Source: Przewalskia tangutica (lineage: Eukaryota > Streptophyta > Magnoliopsida > Solanales > Solanaceae). From it: a DNA stretch of 64,000 nt. A program made the translations under genes and the position numbers. Location: assembly GCA_029844215.1 (NCBI GenBank), contig CM056726.1, forward strand, positions 75,259,548 through 75,323,547. The letters are read 5' to 3'. Every line of letters starts with the position of its first letter. The first letter of the stretch is position 1. The notes beneath the pieces were generated by a model. It was given only the letters and a program-made list of their open reading frames with translations. It was not told the DNA's origin and did no database searches. Below are positions 33,045 to 46,745 of this stretch, in pieces.

Positions 33045-33471
33045 AACTGGCATAAAAGAATACGTTAGAGGGGTCCAACTTATAACACAGCTCTAAGGCA
33101 CGATCTCAGAATGAGAAGAATGGAAACCAATCCTAAATATCCTTGTTATATCCCGTAGTTTCAGGGTATGTATGTGAGGACGTACGTACGAGAATACGAC
33201 AGAAATTTTGGAAAGAAAGAAAGATGTGATTTTTCGACGGAAATGTTTCTGGGTTTTGTGAAGGAAAAAGGTTCGTTGATGGGAATTGGATTCCCAGATT
33301 TGGTATTTGGGCTTCTTGGATTATATTAGAATTATGAGATTTTATTTTCGGAAATGGTCACGTGGGGCCCACGGGAGAAATTTACGGTTTTGTGGGGCCC
33401 ACTTTGTTTTTGAGATTTTGGGTATTTTGGATATTTTCGGAAGACGAAATATTTTGGACGAGTAGGGGGGC

Positions 33472-33481
33472 GACACGTGTC
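33472..33481. promoter_or_regulatory. G-box palindrome in LTR D
   Basis: GACACGTGTC, about 165 bp upstream of the TATA box at 33647-33654; same as in the A 3' LTR. Confidence 0.55.
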
Positions 33482-35036
33482 ACCCCCTTAGGTGGCCTTG
33501 GCCGAAATGGCTTGACACTTGGCTTGTGGCCGATTTTTGTTGCCATGTGGCTAGCCACTTGTCTTGCTTAGACAAGTGGCTTGTGGCACCACACTTGTAC
33601 CCCAATCTCACCACACACTTGCATTAATCTTGGCCCTTGAATTCTCTATAAATACCCCCTTAAGTGTAAGACTTCATTTCATCCACACTTAAGCTTTCCA
33701 AAGTAAAATATTTTCCCTCCCTTTGTAGTTGATTTCGTCCCCCTCCCCCTCTTGAGTAGAAAATACTTTGAGTATTGTAGTATAAATCCCAAATACCTTA
33801 GCCTAGTATCCCTAGTTGTATTCCAAATTTATTTCAATACTAGGAGCCCGGAATACTACTTTATTCTAATAGTCGCAAAACGAAACCCTAGAAAAATCTT
33901 CCTAGCTTGGTTGAAGTGTTTAGAGAAGTTGTTTAGAAACTTCTAAGGGTTTCTTGGAGCGGGTTGGAGCGTAAGGATTTGGAGCTAAACGTTGCTCAGG
34001 ATCGACTTATATCTTGGATAATTTTGGGCTTATCGAGGTAATGATCTATGTCCCCCCTATTGTAATTGGATATTACATATTGTAGTAGTTTAGAATTGAG
34101 TATAAGATATATTGGAAGGATTATTATAAAGGATTGAACTGTATTTACATTGGACTATATTTACAGTAGACTTGTGTAGTATTATTGTGCGGCAGAATTG
34201 AACACGTCCGGTTAGACGTGTAATCCCCTTGGAGTTGTTGGCTTGGTAGCAGGCCTTGTTAGGGAGGTTATTTATGTGTTTGCGGGGAGGTTCTGCCGAA
34301 TAAGGAACTGTTTACTTCGAATATGCTACGATGGGAACTAGAGATTGATAGATATATTGTGATTATTATAGGTGGATCTTCTACGCGCGGCATACTTGAC
34401 TTGGCTTGTGGTTTAAGCTAAAAAGGTATGTGATTCTTCCTATACTCTTGAGCATGATTTTTGTGAACTATATAGTACGGTAGACGTACGTGTGTGAAAT
34501 GAATTTTGTTTGTTTAAAACATAAAGTGTTATAATAGCTTTATGGGAAGTTAGTTATAACGACTTTATGAAGATAAAAGAAAGATTTGATTTTGAAAGCT
34601 AAACAACTTGATTTCGGAAAAAGAGAAGTAACTTGATTTAAGTATAGGTTACTTGTTTTGAAAAGAGTAAGTTATTTGGGTTTTAAAGAGTATACTTGAT
34701 GTTGTTTTTAAAGAAAAACACTTGGTTTAAAAAAGTATAGAGTACTTGATTTTAAAAGTCTTGTAAAGATTTTTACGAAGGTGAAGTAATTTGGTTTGAA
34801 AAGAAAACGTGTTTTTGATACTACGAGTATTAGTATCGTGTGACTTTTACGTAAAAAGAGGTCTTTTTGAAAGAATGAAAGTATGTAGTATTTTGGGGTT
34901 GAAACCCGGATTGTTGACATAAAATGAAAGTACGTTGAACTTGCCTATGCTTGTTGTGATAGCCTTTGATGTGCAAGTGTTTTGTTTCTGTGCTACCGTG
35001 TCTCTCGGGGAGGGCCGGCTATCTAATTGATTGCTT

Positions 35037-35235
35037 GGACATACTGACACGTTGGATGGTCCACGAGTATGCGTCCACTTTGAGTATTATCTGGTTATTT
35101 CTTTTGGACATACTGACACGTTGGATGGTCGCAGTATCGTCCACTTTGAGTATTATCTTGTTATTTCCTTTGGACATACCGACACGATGGATGGTCCACT
35201 GTATGCGTCGATGGGATGGTTTCATGGCCATGCTT
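35037..35235 (+). repeat. Minisatellite in LTR D, three units
   Basis: Units begin at 35037, 35106 and 35172 (66-69 bp) with GGACATACTGACACG followed by TTGGATGGTC. The first 15 bp of the unit are shared with the K/E arrays, the rest with the H array. Confidence 0.85.
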
Positions 35236-36295
35236 ATACCGAGGTAAGATGCCGGGGCATGCGGTCATTGTGAGGATTATGTTATTTGTCCATGGACCGC
35301 TAATCCATGAAGCTTGCCGCGGTGACGAGCGATCACGGGCTTGATTTGTACATGTGGTTCAGGCACACTTTAGATACTTGTCCTGGTCATTTCTCGTGTA
35401 TCGGCGTGCTCGTAGATAGCTTAAGATACTTGCCACGGCCATATCTCTCGTGAGACGGTAGGCTATCAGCGTTAGCTTAAGATACTTGCTTCGGCCAGTT
35501 GCGTGGCTAGCTTTTTGACTGGTAGTTGGCTTCCGTACCTTGCCCGTGAATGGATATGACTAGCCTTCGGAATGGTAGTTGGCTATTCTACATGGCCCGA
35601 TCGGTTTGATGACGCAGGCAGGATCTAGTGTTCAGGTTCACATATGGGTGTTGTTTTACATCATGCTGGCGATGAGGAATGAGTTCCACGGGCATGATTG
35701 ATATTATGGGCGTGAGACCCATAGTTATGTGTGAGTGATCATTTTGGGGATATGCATCCCCTTACTTGACCTAACTGTTTACTTATTGCGAAATGGTTTA
35801 TAAAATGATGAAATGTGATTTCATTACAGTATTTTCAGTTTCACATACTTGGTACCTGTTGTACTGACCTCCTTGAAGTGCGTTCATCTGCGGTAGAGGT
35901 ACACTAGTTGTTGATCCTCGCTCATAGGATCGCAGTTCAGCATTTGGGAAGCTCCGTTTCTCCGGAGGCTTATCTTTTGGTATAGTCCCCTGTCACTATA
36001 GGTACTTGTACATTCAGGGGTATGGCGGGGCCCTGTCCCGTCATAGTTGTTGTTACATTCTTAAGTGCAGTAATCTTGTTGTAAGCGTGGTTTGTAAAGG
36101 ATTGTAATCGTTTCGGTTATATTGTATATACATGAAGGTGACCGTTTTGGTTAACCTGTTTTCTTATCTTGTATCTTGTTTCCTGTTTAAGTTTTTGTTT
36201 CCGCTGATTTTCTCTGATGTTGTATCACTAGGGTGCCCGGGGTAAGGCACCAGTCGCGGGCCCGAGGTCGGGTCGTGAGAATCCTATAGCCTCCT

Positions 36296-36329
36296 GATTA
36301 TTGGTGTGGTGCACAACACACCGATAATC
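36296..36329 (-). promoter_or_regulatory. Leader hairpin of C, dimerisation-like
   Basis: On the minus strand the left arm is GATTAT, unpaired C, GGTGTG; the loop is TTGTGCAC; the right arm is CACACC, unpaired A, ATAATC. It is placed between the primer-binding site and the D insertion. Confidence 0.6.
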
Positions 36330-36375
36330 AAGACTCTACTAGATACGGTCTGTAGACACTTTCCGAGGATTAACT

Positions 36376-36387
36376 GCTCTGATACCA
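36376..36387 (-). other. Primer-binding site of C, exact tRNA-Met match
   Basis: GCTCTGATACCA on plus is TGGTATCAGAGC on minus, next to the 5' LTR boundary at 36392. Confidence 0.92.
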
Positions 36388-36391
36388 CTTT

Positions 36392-37497
36392 TGTCACGAC
36401 CCGAACCGGGCTGTGGATCGTGCCTTACGGCACCCAAGTAGACATACATCGTAGTAACCAATAAATATAAAACAAGACATGAAACAATATGAAGTGAGAA
36501 ACAGTTTATCGAGAAAAGTTGCCTTTCGGCATATATATATAAAAACTTGAGCGATTACATCCCTTTACAAACCTCGCCCACAACAAGATTTACTGCACTC
36601 TAAGAATGTTATAACAATGGCGGGACAGGGCCGCCATACCTCGAATGTAAGTACTACAACGACAGGACTATACCAAAGATAAGCCTCCGAGACATGGAGC
36701 TTCCCAAAACGCTCAACTGTGACCTATGGCGAGGATCAACAACTGTGTACTTACCGCGGCATGAACGCAGCCTCCCGAATGAGGTCAATAATAGGTACCA
36801 AGTATGTGAAATCGAAAATATCAGAATCAAATCATAACGCTTTATATAAAGCAGAGACATGTATGATAACCAAACTACGATTTACAACATAAAAGTAGTC
36901 ATGTCAAGGCGTGGACTCACTACCTCAAAGTCATCCTCATGCGTGGAACTCCTTCCTCACCGCTAGCCTAGGTATAAATCGTATGATACGTATAACATGT
37001 CTCGGCCCATCCCATGGGACTCGAGGTGGAATCGTGTGGAATACATGTCGCCCATCCACGGGACTCGGTGAAGAATCGTATGGAATACATGTCGGCCCAT
37101 CCCATGAGACTCGGTGAAGAATCGTATGGAATACATGTCGGCCCATCCATGGGACTCGGTGAAGAATCGTATGGAATACATGTCCCGCCCATCCACGGGA
37201 CTCGGTGAAGAATCGCCCATAACATTTAAACCTCTTTAAGACAGATTAAGACAATACCATGCCTTCATTTTAAACCAACACATTTTCCCTTTTTAAGGTC
37301 AAGTAACAACATTCTTTTCCAAAAGTTCAAGTTGCATATTTTTAAATACTTAAGTCTCTTATTTTCGAAAGATTTCATAGTTCATAGCCTAATCACTTAA
37401 CAACGTAATTTCTTCTTTTAACAAAATTGAGTAACATATATCTTATGTGTGAGTAGTTTATTCTTGTTTATAACAACCTTATTAAAGCAGTCATGAT
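36392..37497 (-). mobile_element. 5' LTR of C, piece 1
   Basis: Starts with reversed LTR end TGTCACGACC. It contains the partner of the 48-bp array at about 36995-37215. It is interrupted by LTR E after ATGAT (37493-37497). Confidence 0.92.
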
Positions 37498-40071
37498 TGT
37501 TATACCCCGTATTTCCAGAGTATGTACGTGAGAGCGTACGTATTATAAATTGAGCCTTAAAGTTGGCTAGTTTCGAAATTTGGGCACAAGTGCCAAAAAG
37601 AGTCATTTTCCGACGAAACGTTTCCACAGCTTGCGTAGAGAAAATTCCGGCTATGTCATTTATTATTTTTGCGGATTTTTCCGAGAGACGAAACATTTTG
37701 GACCAACGGGAGGGTGACAAGTGTCACCCTCACATTGGCCGTGACTAGTGGGCGGTTTGGACGATTTGGGGTCAAGGGAGTAGGTAGGATATTTTGTGCA
37801 AGTTGTGTGTTAGATGGATAAGGTCCACATGGTTAAAATCTAGCCCTACACTTGCACCACACTTGTCTTCATCTTGGCCATTGGTTGGCCTTTGGTTAGC
37901 CTATAAATACTCCCCTTGTTGAAGACTTTCTTCATCCAAAACTTGAGCAATCTACCTAAGTCTCAAATACTCCCTCCCTCTTGTTTTGCTATCGTCCAAA
38001 GCCCCCTCCCCCCCTTTGAGATAGGCCCTTGGCCGAGAGCCTCCCCCTCCCCCTTTGTGGTGCCCTAACCGAGGGGTACCCCCCCTCCCCCTAGCCTTGT
38101 TGTCTCGTATAAATACCCCCCTTTTGTGGTATTGAAATACTCTCCAAGTATTGTTATAATGCCCAAATACCTTGGCCCAAATACCTTGTAGTATTCCCAA
38201 AGTTACACTTATACAAAAGCCCAGAAAATACTATTATACTTCCCTCAGTCACAAAAACGAAACCCTAAGTAAATCTTCACCCGTAGTTGAAGTTATTAGT
38301 AGAAGTTGGTTAGAACTTCTAAGGGTTGTTTGGAGCGGGTTGGAGCGCACGGAGTAGGAGCTAAACGTTGCTCAGAATCGACATATAACTTGGATAATTT
38401 TGGGCTTATCGAGGTAAACACTCATGACCTTCTGTTCTAATTGGAAATTACATGTTGTAGGAGTATATAGTAAGTATACTATATATAGAACTGAACATAG
38501 TTGTGCGGCAATGTCTTTTGACTTAAGCCTGAATAATACTTACGGCAATGTCTTGCGACTTAAGCCTGAATTTTAAGAAGTGAATCTGTAATTACATAGG
38601 GTGTATTCAGTGGAGACTTGTGTAGTATTACTGTGCGTAGGATTGTACACGTCCGGGTAGACGTGCACACCCCCCCCCCCCGGTTGGCTTGGTAGCCGGC
38701 CTCGATAAAGGAGAGATTTCTGCTGTTGCGGGAAGTCTTTGCGAATTTTCTGTAAGATATTCTACATTGAGATCTAAGATGTTAATAGGCGCCTTGTGGC
38801 CTCTATAGGTTGAAATACTACGTGTGGCGTGGTCTGCTTGGCTTAAGGTGTAGCCGACGGTTTGAGGTACTTGGAGCGCTTTGATATTAGTCGGTAATCG
38901 TCGCGAGGTATGTGAACCTCTTCTTATCTGTTCTAGCATGATATGTGTATAACTATGTAGTACGGTAGACGTACATGTGTTAAATGTATTTGATTGTTTT
39001 TAAACATAAAGTGTTATAACGGCCTTATGGGAAGTTGGTCATAACATCTCTATGTAAGTGAGAAATGCTTTGTGGTTTTTTTTAAAAGATAACTGATTTG
39101 ACTTATAACCGACTTGATGTGTGATAATAAAGAACCTTGAAGTATTCTAAAAGATTAAGAAACCTTTTTGAAAGAAGTGTATACTTGGTTTGAAAACATA
39201 AGAGTTATACCAGCTCTATGAGAAGTTAGGTGTAACGTCTTAAGAGAGATAAAAAGAATGGTTTAATGGTTTAGAAGTTAAGAGACTTATTCTTAAAAGA
39301 TAAGAGACTTAACTTAATATGGATGTTTGTGTGAAACCTCATTCGTGAGTAATGAGTACTTGGTTTTTGAAAGGAATAATGTTTCTTGATTCGAAATCGA
39401 ATGTGTATCGACAAACCACTACAACGTTAATAAAGGAAAATGTATTGAATAATTAATTATTATTAAAAACAGTAGAAACCTCCATCTGCATAGAAGCTAA
39501 GATGAGACAAAATGATATTACATTTTCTAGATCATGGCTGCTTAATAAGATTGATTATGAACAAAAATAACCTATTCGCCTATGGCATATGTTACTCAAT
39601 TGTTTTAAAAGAGATTAAGACATTGAACTATGAAACTTTTCAAAAAAGAGACTTGTGTAATTGAAATTAGGCAAACTGGAACTTTAGGGAAAAGAAAGGC
39701 ATTGTGTTGTCTTAAGATGTTTTAAAACATAAGGTGTTATAACAGCTTTATTGGAAGTTGGTTATAACGACCTTATGAAAACAAAAGAAAGGTTTTATCA
39801 TTGGTTTTAATGTGGTAACTTGACTTTAAAAAGAGAAGTGTTTTGGTCAAAAAAAGAAAGCATGGTGTTGCCTTAATCTGGTTTTAAAAAGGAAAGTATG
39901 GAAGTTGTTTTGGTTTACTTAAAAGATATAAGTCACTCTATTTTTATACTACGGGTATCGGGTGACTTTTATAAAAGGAATAGATCTCTTTAAAAGGAAT
40001 TTAACGTACGTAGTACTTTAGGGTTAAAACCCGGACTTGGGCATAAAATGAAAGTACTTCGAGTTGTGTAT

Positions 40072-40190
40072 AAACTTGCCTATGCTTGTTATTGTGAAAC
40101 TTGCCTATGCTTGTTGTTGTGAAACTTGCCTATGCTTGTTGTTGTGAAACTTGCCTATGCTTGTTGTTGTGAAACTTGCCTATGCTTGTT
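40072..40190 (+). repeat. 25-bp tandem repeat in LTR E, almost five units
   Basis: Units of AAACTTGCCTATGCTTGTTG plus 5 bp start at 40072, 40097, 40122, 40147 and 40172. LTR K has about two related units near 6575-6605, and both F LTRs have about three reversed ones. Confidence 0.92.
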
Positions 40191-40350
40191 GTGATAGCCT
40201 TTGTTGTGCAAGAATTGTGTTTCTATACTACCGCGTCTCTCGATGGAGGGTCGGTTGACTTGTTGAGAACTTACTTGGACGTGACCGGCAGTGACGGATA
40301 AATTCCACGGGTACGTTCCTGTTGATAGTGTTACTTTTGTTAATCGCTTT

Positions 40351-40625
40351 GGACATACTGACACGATGCGTAGCGCACGGGTATGCTTCCACTTTGATTA
40401 CCGCCTTGTTGTCTTATTGTTTTCCCTTTGGACATACTGACACGATGCGTAGCGCACGGGTATGCTTCCATTTGGAATGTTGTCTTATTGTTTCCTTCGA
40501 CCATCGACCACGATCGTAGCGCACGGGTATGCTTCCCTTTGGAATGGTGTCTTGTTTGCTCCCTTTGGACATCGACACGATGCGTAGCGCACGGGTATGC
40601 TCCCATTTGGATTCTTTGTCTTGTG
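40351..40625 (+). repeat. 70-79-bp minisatellite in LTR E, four units
   Basis: The same unit as in LTR K (GGACATACTGACACG, then CGTAGCGCACGGG). The third and fourth units are altered by short losses around CTG and CAG. Confidence 0.85.
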
Positions 40626-40917
40626 GTTATCATATCATAGGCTGCCGGATGAGAAGGTACTCACGCGTGATTGATGTTGTGGCGTGAGATCCTGAATTGA
40701 TATAATCATTGCGATGTGTGTCTTGTAGTTTGGTTATCATACCTGTCTCCTGCTTTTATAGACTATTATGATTTCATTTACAGTATTTACAGTTTCACAT
40801 ACTTGGTACCTGTTGTACTGACCTCCTTCGGGGGGCTGCGTTCATGCCGCAGGTAGAAGTACATCGGTTGTCGATCCCCCGCATTTAGGATCTCATTTCA
40901 GCGTTTTGGGAAGCTCC

Positions 40918-43900
40918 TGTAACGCCCCGAACCCGGGCCCGTTACTGGTGCCTTACCCCGGGCACCCTAGTGATACAACATCAGAGAAAACCAGCGGAAA
41001 TAAAAACTTTAACAATATAACAATAGTTATGACAAAAACAGGCCAACCAAAACGGTTGCCTTCATGCATATATAAAAACATTTTTTTCAACTGAACAGTA
41101 TAATCCTTTTTACAACCCTGCCCACAACAGTGCTACAGACCTCTAAGAAGGAATAACAACCTATGACGGGACAGGGCCCCGCCATACCCCTGAATGTACA
41201 AGAACTTACAACTCAGGGAAACCTACCAAAGATAAGCCTCCGAAGGAACGGAGCTTCCCAAAACGCTGAAACGTGATCCTATAAGCGGGGATCGACAGCC
41301 AATGTACTTCTACCTGCGGCATGAACGCAGCCCGGAGGTCGATAACAGTACCAAGTATGTGAAATCAGAAATCTGTAAATGAAATCATATTAGTCTATAT
41401 AAAGCATGTGACATGTATGATGACCAAACTACGATATATAACATATAACGATTCAAGACAGGACTCACGCCTCCAAATTATCACTGCGTGCCCGTGGAAT
41501 TTCTTCCTCACTGCCGGCAGTTTATGATATAACCATACCAAGGATTATACATGAACACCATGTCCCACCTGTGTTATAAAAACCGTACAGGACAAGTATA
41601 ACTACCAGATCCGACCGTACCAATAATACAATGCAACCAAAACACGAAGCCGATACGGGGCAAGTCGCGGCCGACCTACGGATACCAAGGCGGCCACGCA
41701 CTGACCGGGCAAGTCTGGTCGACCACTGAGGACCAAGGCGTATCACGAAACTTCGTCACATCAGACCGAGCGGGGCAAGTCACGGTGACTACCGATACCA
41801 AGGCCGAATCACCACGAGGCAGGGGCAAGTCGAGCCGACCACGGATACCCGTGCCGAACGGTAAGAAACCTCATGGAGAGCTAGTCCATGGAATAACACT
41901 ATCAACAGAGCATACGTGGAATTCTCCATCACCGCCATGTCCAAGTAAGTTCTCAACAAGTCGACCGCCTCTATCGAGAGACGCAGAATCTGAAATACCA
42001 CACTGCACAACAAAGGCTATCATCAAAAGCATAGGCAAGTTTCACAACAACAAGCATAGGCAAGTTTCACAACAACAAGCATAGGCAAGTTTCATACAAC
42101 TCAAAGTACTTTCATTGTATGCCAAAGTCCGGGTTTTTAACTCCAAAGTACTACATACGTTAAATACTTTTACAATAGATCCATTACTTTTATAAAAGTC
42201 ACCCGATACCCGTAGTATTAGAATGACCAACCCACATTCCTTTTCAAAATCAAGTAACAACATTCTTTTCCTAAGTTCCAGTTTGCCTAGTTTCAATTAC
42301 TCAAGCTTCTCATTTTCAAATGGTTTCATAGTTCATAAACTTAATCACTTGATTCCTTTTTAGAACAATTGAGTAATATATGTCTCACGTGAGAGTAGGT
42401 TATTCTTGTTTACAACATTCTTATTACAGCAGCCATGATCTAGAAAATGTATATCATTTTGTCTCATCTTAGTTTCTATGCAGATGGAGGTTTCTACTGG
42501 TTTTAATACAATTCATCATTATTCAATACATTTTCCTTTATTAACGCTGCAGTGGTCTGTCGATACACATTCTGATTTCCGAAATCAGTAAAACATTACC
42601 CCTTTAAATAAAACCACGTACTCATTACTCACGAATGAGGTTTCACACAAACATTCACATTAAAACAAATAAGTTAAGTCTCTTATCTTATAAGATTAAG
42701 TCTCTTAACTTCTAACATCAGTAAACCATTTCCTTTACCTCTCTTAGACATTATACCTAACTCCCCATAAAGCTAGTATAACTCTTTTTAAAACCTTTTA
42801 AAACCAAGTGTTACTCTTCCTTCAAAACGATTTATGAATCTTTTGAAATACATCAAGTTCTTTATTATAACAAGCCAGTTATAATTCACATCAGTTACCT
42901 TTTAAAACCACAAAGTATTTTCTTACCTACATAAAGCTGTTATAACCTCCCATAAAGCCGTTATAACACTTTATGTTTTAACAACAATCAAACACGCTTA
43001 ACACGTATGCGTCTACCGTACTACATAGTTCACACATATCATGCTAGAAGAGATAGGAAGAGGTTCACATACCTCGCGACGAGTATCGACTAATAGCAAA
43101 ACGCTCCAAACAATGGCTACTCCTTGCCAAGTAAATCGCGCCACACGTAGGTACTTCAACCTATAAGGCCACAAGCGCTTATTATCATCTAGACCAACGT
43201 AGAATATTCTCTGAGAAAATTCGGCAGATCTCCCGCCACAACGTAAATCTCCTTCTTCTATCGAGGCCGCTACCAAGCCAACCAGAGGGGGGGGTTTTAC
43301 ACGCCTAACCGGACGTGTACAATTCTACTACACAGTAAAACTACACAAGTCTACTGTAATACAGTTCAGTTCTTAATTCTTCAGGCTTAAGTCAAAAGAC
43401 ATTGCCACAAAGATTAAGTATAGTTCTATATATAGTATACTTCAACTATATATTCTACAACATGTAATTTCCAATTACAATAGAAGGACAGTAGTGTTTA
43501 CCTCGATAAGCCCAAAATTATCCGAGTTATAATGTCGATCCTGAGCAAGGTTTAGCTCCACTCCGAGCGCTCCAAACCACTCCAAACAACCCTTAGAAGT
43601 TCTAACCAACTTCTACTCACATACTTCAACCAACTATGAAGATTTCCTTAGGGTTTCGGTTTGAGACTAAAAGGACAAAAGGTAGTATTTCCGGACTCTA
43701 CGCAAAGAGGTATCTTTGGAATACTACAAGGTACAAGGCTAAGGTATTTTGGGCATTATAACAATACTAGGGGAGTATTTCTATACCACAACAAGGGGTA
43801 TTATACGAAACAACTAGGCTAGGGGGGGGGTACCCCACGGCTAGACCTCACAAGGGGGAGGGGAAGACCTCACGGCCAAAGGCCACTTTCAAGGGGGGAG

Positions 43901-44758
43901 AGGAGCTCTTGGACGCGAGTCAACACGAGGGAGGGGAGGGATTCAAGACTTGGAAACATTTGTGGATGAATGAAGTCTTCACAAAAGGGGGGGTATTTAT
44001 AGCAAACCCAAATGCCAACCAATGGCCAAGATCAAGCCATGTGCAAGGCAAGTGTAAGGCCTTGATCAAGCCAAGTGCACCCTAACCCCTACTCCACAAA
44101 ACATTGCACCAAACAAGCCACAAAACAAGGCCAAAACAAGGCACAAAACAAGGAACCAATAGGCACAAAACGTGAGCCAAAGATCAAGCCAAAAACGTGA
44201 ACCAATCGTTCACTGACGCCCACTTGCTTCAATGCGAGGGTGACACATGTCACACTCCCGTTGGTCCAAAATGTTTCGTCTCTCGGAAAAATCCGCAAAA
44301 AAAACAAAACGACATAGCCGGAATTTTCCCTACGAAAGCTGTGGAAACGTTTCGTCGGAAAACGACTCTAGTCGGCACTTGTGCCCAAATGTAACTTTGG
44401 CCAAGCCACCTAGGCGGGGGTGACACGTGTCACCCTCCTATTGGCCCTCAAAAACGTCTTTCGAAAAATAACCACAATGGCCAAAATCTCGAAAACAAAG
44501 TGGGCCCCACAAAACCGTAAATTTCTCCCGTGGGCCCCACGTGACCATTTCCGAAAATAAAATTCCATAATTCTCTAATATTCCAGGAAGTCCGAATACC
44601 AAATCTGGGAATCCAATTCCCATTAACGAACCTTTTTCCTTCACAAAAACCGGAAACTTTTCCGTGGAAAAATCACCTCTTTCTTCCTTTCCAATCTTTC
44701 TGTCGTATTCTCGTACGTACGTCCTTACGTACATACTCTGGAAATACGGGGTATAACA
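40918..44758 (-). mobile_element. 3' LTR of F
   Basis: It contains a minisatellite of 50-65-bp units (41656-41868), a 25-bp repeat (42030-42095), the reversed TATA box (43994-44001), a palindromic motif near 44236-44257 and a second GGTGACACGTGTCACC motif near 44418-44435. Confidence 0.93.
41656..41868 (-). repeat. Minisatellite in F 3' LTR, about four units
   Basis: Units of about 50-65 bp built on GGGCAAGTC, CGACCAC and ATACCAAGGC. The partner array in the 5' LTR is at 47586-47790. The unit is unlike that in the other LTR subfamilies. Confidence 0.75.
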
Positions 44759-45479
44759 TTCTTCCCCCCTTAGAAACATTCGTCCCGAATGTTCCTTCTA
44801 GGTCTCAAAACAAACAGGCGTCAGTATAGTCTTCACTGCTATACGTACGAAAACAATCATGCCACACCTGGCCACAAAACACACGTTCACTTCTCCCCTT
44901 TCTCGTAGTACTCGTCACGAACACTCGAACTCGTTCTAGTATCCGTACCACACTTCTGTCAACGCTTCTGTTTCCAACCCTTGGAGTCACTACCTCCAAA
45001 CTTGGTCATCTCACTAACCTCGATTTCCCCTAAGGCCATTCCCGGCCTTCACGAACTGATTCTGATCGAACGTATCCACGAACTCATACGATGGTCATCT
45101 AAACTTGGGCCTAGCACCCTCGTGACCCTACCACCTGGCGGGACCACCCAGAACTGACCCCACCCCAAACCGGGTTACGGGTTGACCCGCAAATGGTCCT
45201 CAACCCGACCCCCAACCGCGCCAACTCTTGTTCCCCGATCCGGAACAATCTTACTATTTCACATCATGAAAGCTACCACTTCCATCTCACACTACCCAGG
45301 GACTTACCCTTTTCACTAACCAGGTTTCTAAATCACATTTTAGCACAAAGCTATCCAAACATAACATTAAACACATCAACAACATCAATACAAACAAAAC
45401 TCTAGAAGGTTAAGGATATACCTGAAACTAGGCGGTTCAAGGACCGCTAAATCGAACTCCCATCGCGACCTCTACCGGG
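44759..45479 (-). other. Polypurine tract and short 3' region of F
   Basis: The polypurine tract AAGGGGGGAAGAA (reversed, 44759-44771) follows the LTR boundary. Then come about 700 bp without integrase or other pol motifs. The TTCCGGATCGGG block shared with A, B and C lies reversed near 45235-45250. Confidence 0.7.
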
Positions 45480-46634
45480 CCTTCCGTGTACAAACATCCT
45501 GCTCAGCTACGGAAGGTGAAGAACCGCATAAGCTCTAGTAGTCCATGCTATCCTACCAGCTACCACGGTCGGACAATCTCTGCCGGATGGCCTGCTGGCG
45601 CAAAATAACAATCTCCCGAGTTAGTACGACACCCTCCCTTATGAAGCTTTCCACAACGCCACACCGAGACAAGGGCAACCTCATCCGCGAGCACTCGCTC
45701 TCCCGAAAATCTGAAACACAGGAGCCCCGACCGCTTCCCGAATATCCCGAAGGTCCCGAAGCCGGGAGGACCACTCAGACCGACGAGGTACATAACTAGT
45801 CTGCTGCTGAGGCGGTCCGCCTCGAAAGTCACCAAAGGACCCTGCTGTTCTGGCCCTCTTCTGCTGACTTTGGTCATTCCGTCGATTTATCCGCTCCTCA
45901 CATCCAAGTGTATACGCCTGCATGCGGGCAATGTCCATGCCCGGCTGAAGAGCTACACCCGAACAACTCTCTGCAAGGCAATCATCGAGCCCTGTAACAT
46001 ATCGGTGCACTCGATCCTCCATACTAGCTACTAACGCGGGGACGTACCGGGCCAATGAGTCGAACTCCACATTGTACTCCCGAACCGTACGCCCGTTCTG
46101 CCGTAACACCAAAAATCTGTCGGCCCGAGCCCTCCTCATCTGGGGAGGCAAGAAATGTGCAAGAAAAGCCTCTGAGAACTCGTTCCATACCGCTGGAAGT
46201 GCATGCTCTCCCCTGGACAGCTCCCAAGAATCAAACCAGTCGACTGCGGTATCACGCAGTTGATGTGAACCTAGGGCCACCGACTCGACCTCCGATGCCT
46301 TGATCACTCTCATGATCCGCTGTAACTGTCGGATGAACTCCTGCGGATCATCCTCAGACCTCGACCCATAAAACTCTGGCGGCCTACAACTCAGAAAATC
46401 CCGAAGCCTCGAACTATCTGATCTAGGGTGAGCCACTGGTGCTACTGGAACTGCTGCGTCCAGCCTATCCTCAAGTCTGGCCACAACCCTGGCCATTAAC
46501 TGGGCCCACTCCTTGTAACTCATCTCCTCTGCTCCGCATCGCGGATCGAGGCTCAGTATCGTGGTCTCTGCGCTCTACTCGCAGATCCTCTGCTTTGCCT
46601 TGCCGCCCGGGCGGGTTGCCTTTCGCAGAGGCAT
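45480..46634 (-). pseudogene. gag of element F, longest open copy
   Basis: It starts at ATG 46634 (MPLRKATRPGGK), out of frame with the main part. An uninterrupted frame of 280 codons (46523-45681) begins MSYKEWAQLMARVVARLEDR. It contains the full retrotransposon-gag core: FYGSRSEDDPQEFIRQLQRI, DTAVDWFDSWELSRGEHALP, VWNEFSEAFLAHFLPPQ and EYNVEFDSLARYVPALVASM. A Gln-rich linker (GGPPQQQTSY) follows. Beyond it the zinc-knuckle region (45560-45680) is found in another frame and degraded: CGKLHKGGC remains, but the CCHC knuckle has lost Cys positions. It is the best template for the family's capsid domain. The N-terminal and C-terminal frameshifts may in part be sequencing errors. Confidence 0.85.
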
Positions 46635-46745
46635 AACTGGTAAAAACGAAACACGTCAGAGGGGTCCAATCTTATCACTCAGCTCTAAGGCACGATCTCA
46701 GAATGAGAAGAATGGAAACCAATCCTAAATGTCCTATAGCCTCCT

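Larger units (their letters stand above)
33144..36280 (+). mobile_element. Solo LTR D (3137 bp)
   Basis: A plus-strand LTR inserted in the leader of C, between gag and primer-binding site. It is flanked by ATCCT at 33139-33143 and 36281-36285. It starts TGTTATATCCC and ends GTCGTGAGA, so the usual terminal CA has become GA. It contains a G-box palindrome (33472-33481), TATA box (33647-33654), CGAGGTAA near 34033 and a minisatellite (35037-35235) with GGACATAC-GACACGTTGGATGG units. It belongs to the same subfamily as the A 3' LTR start. Confidence 0.93.
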
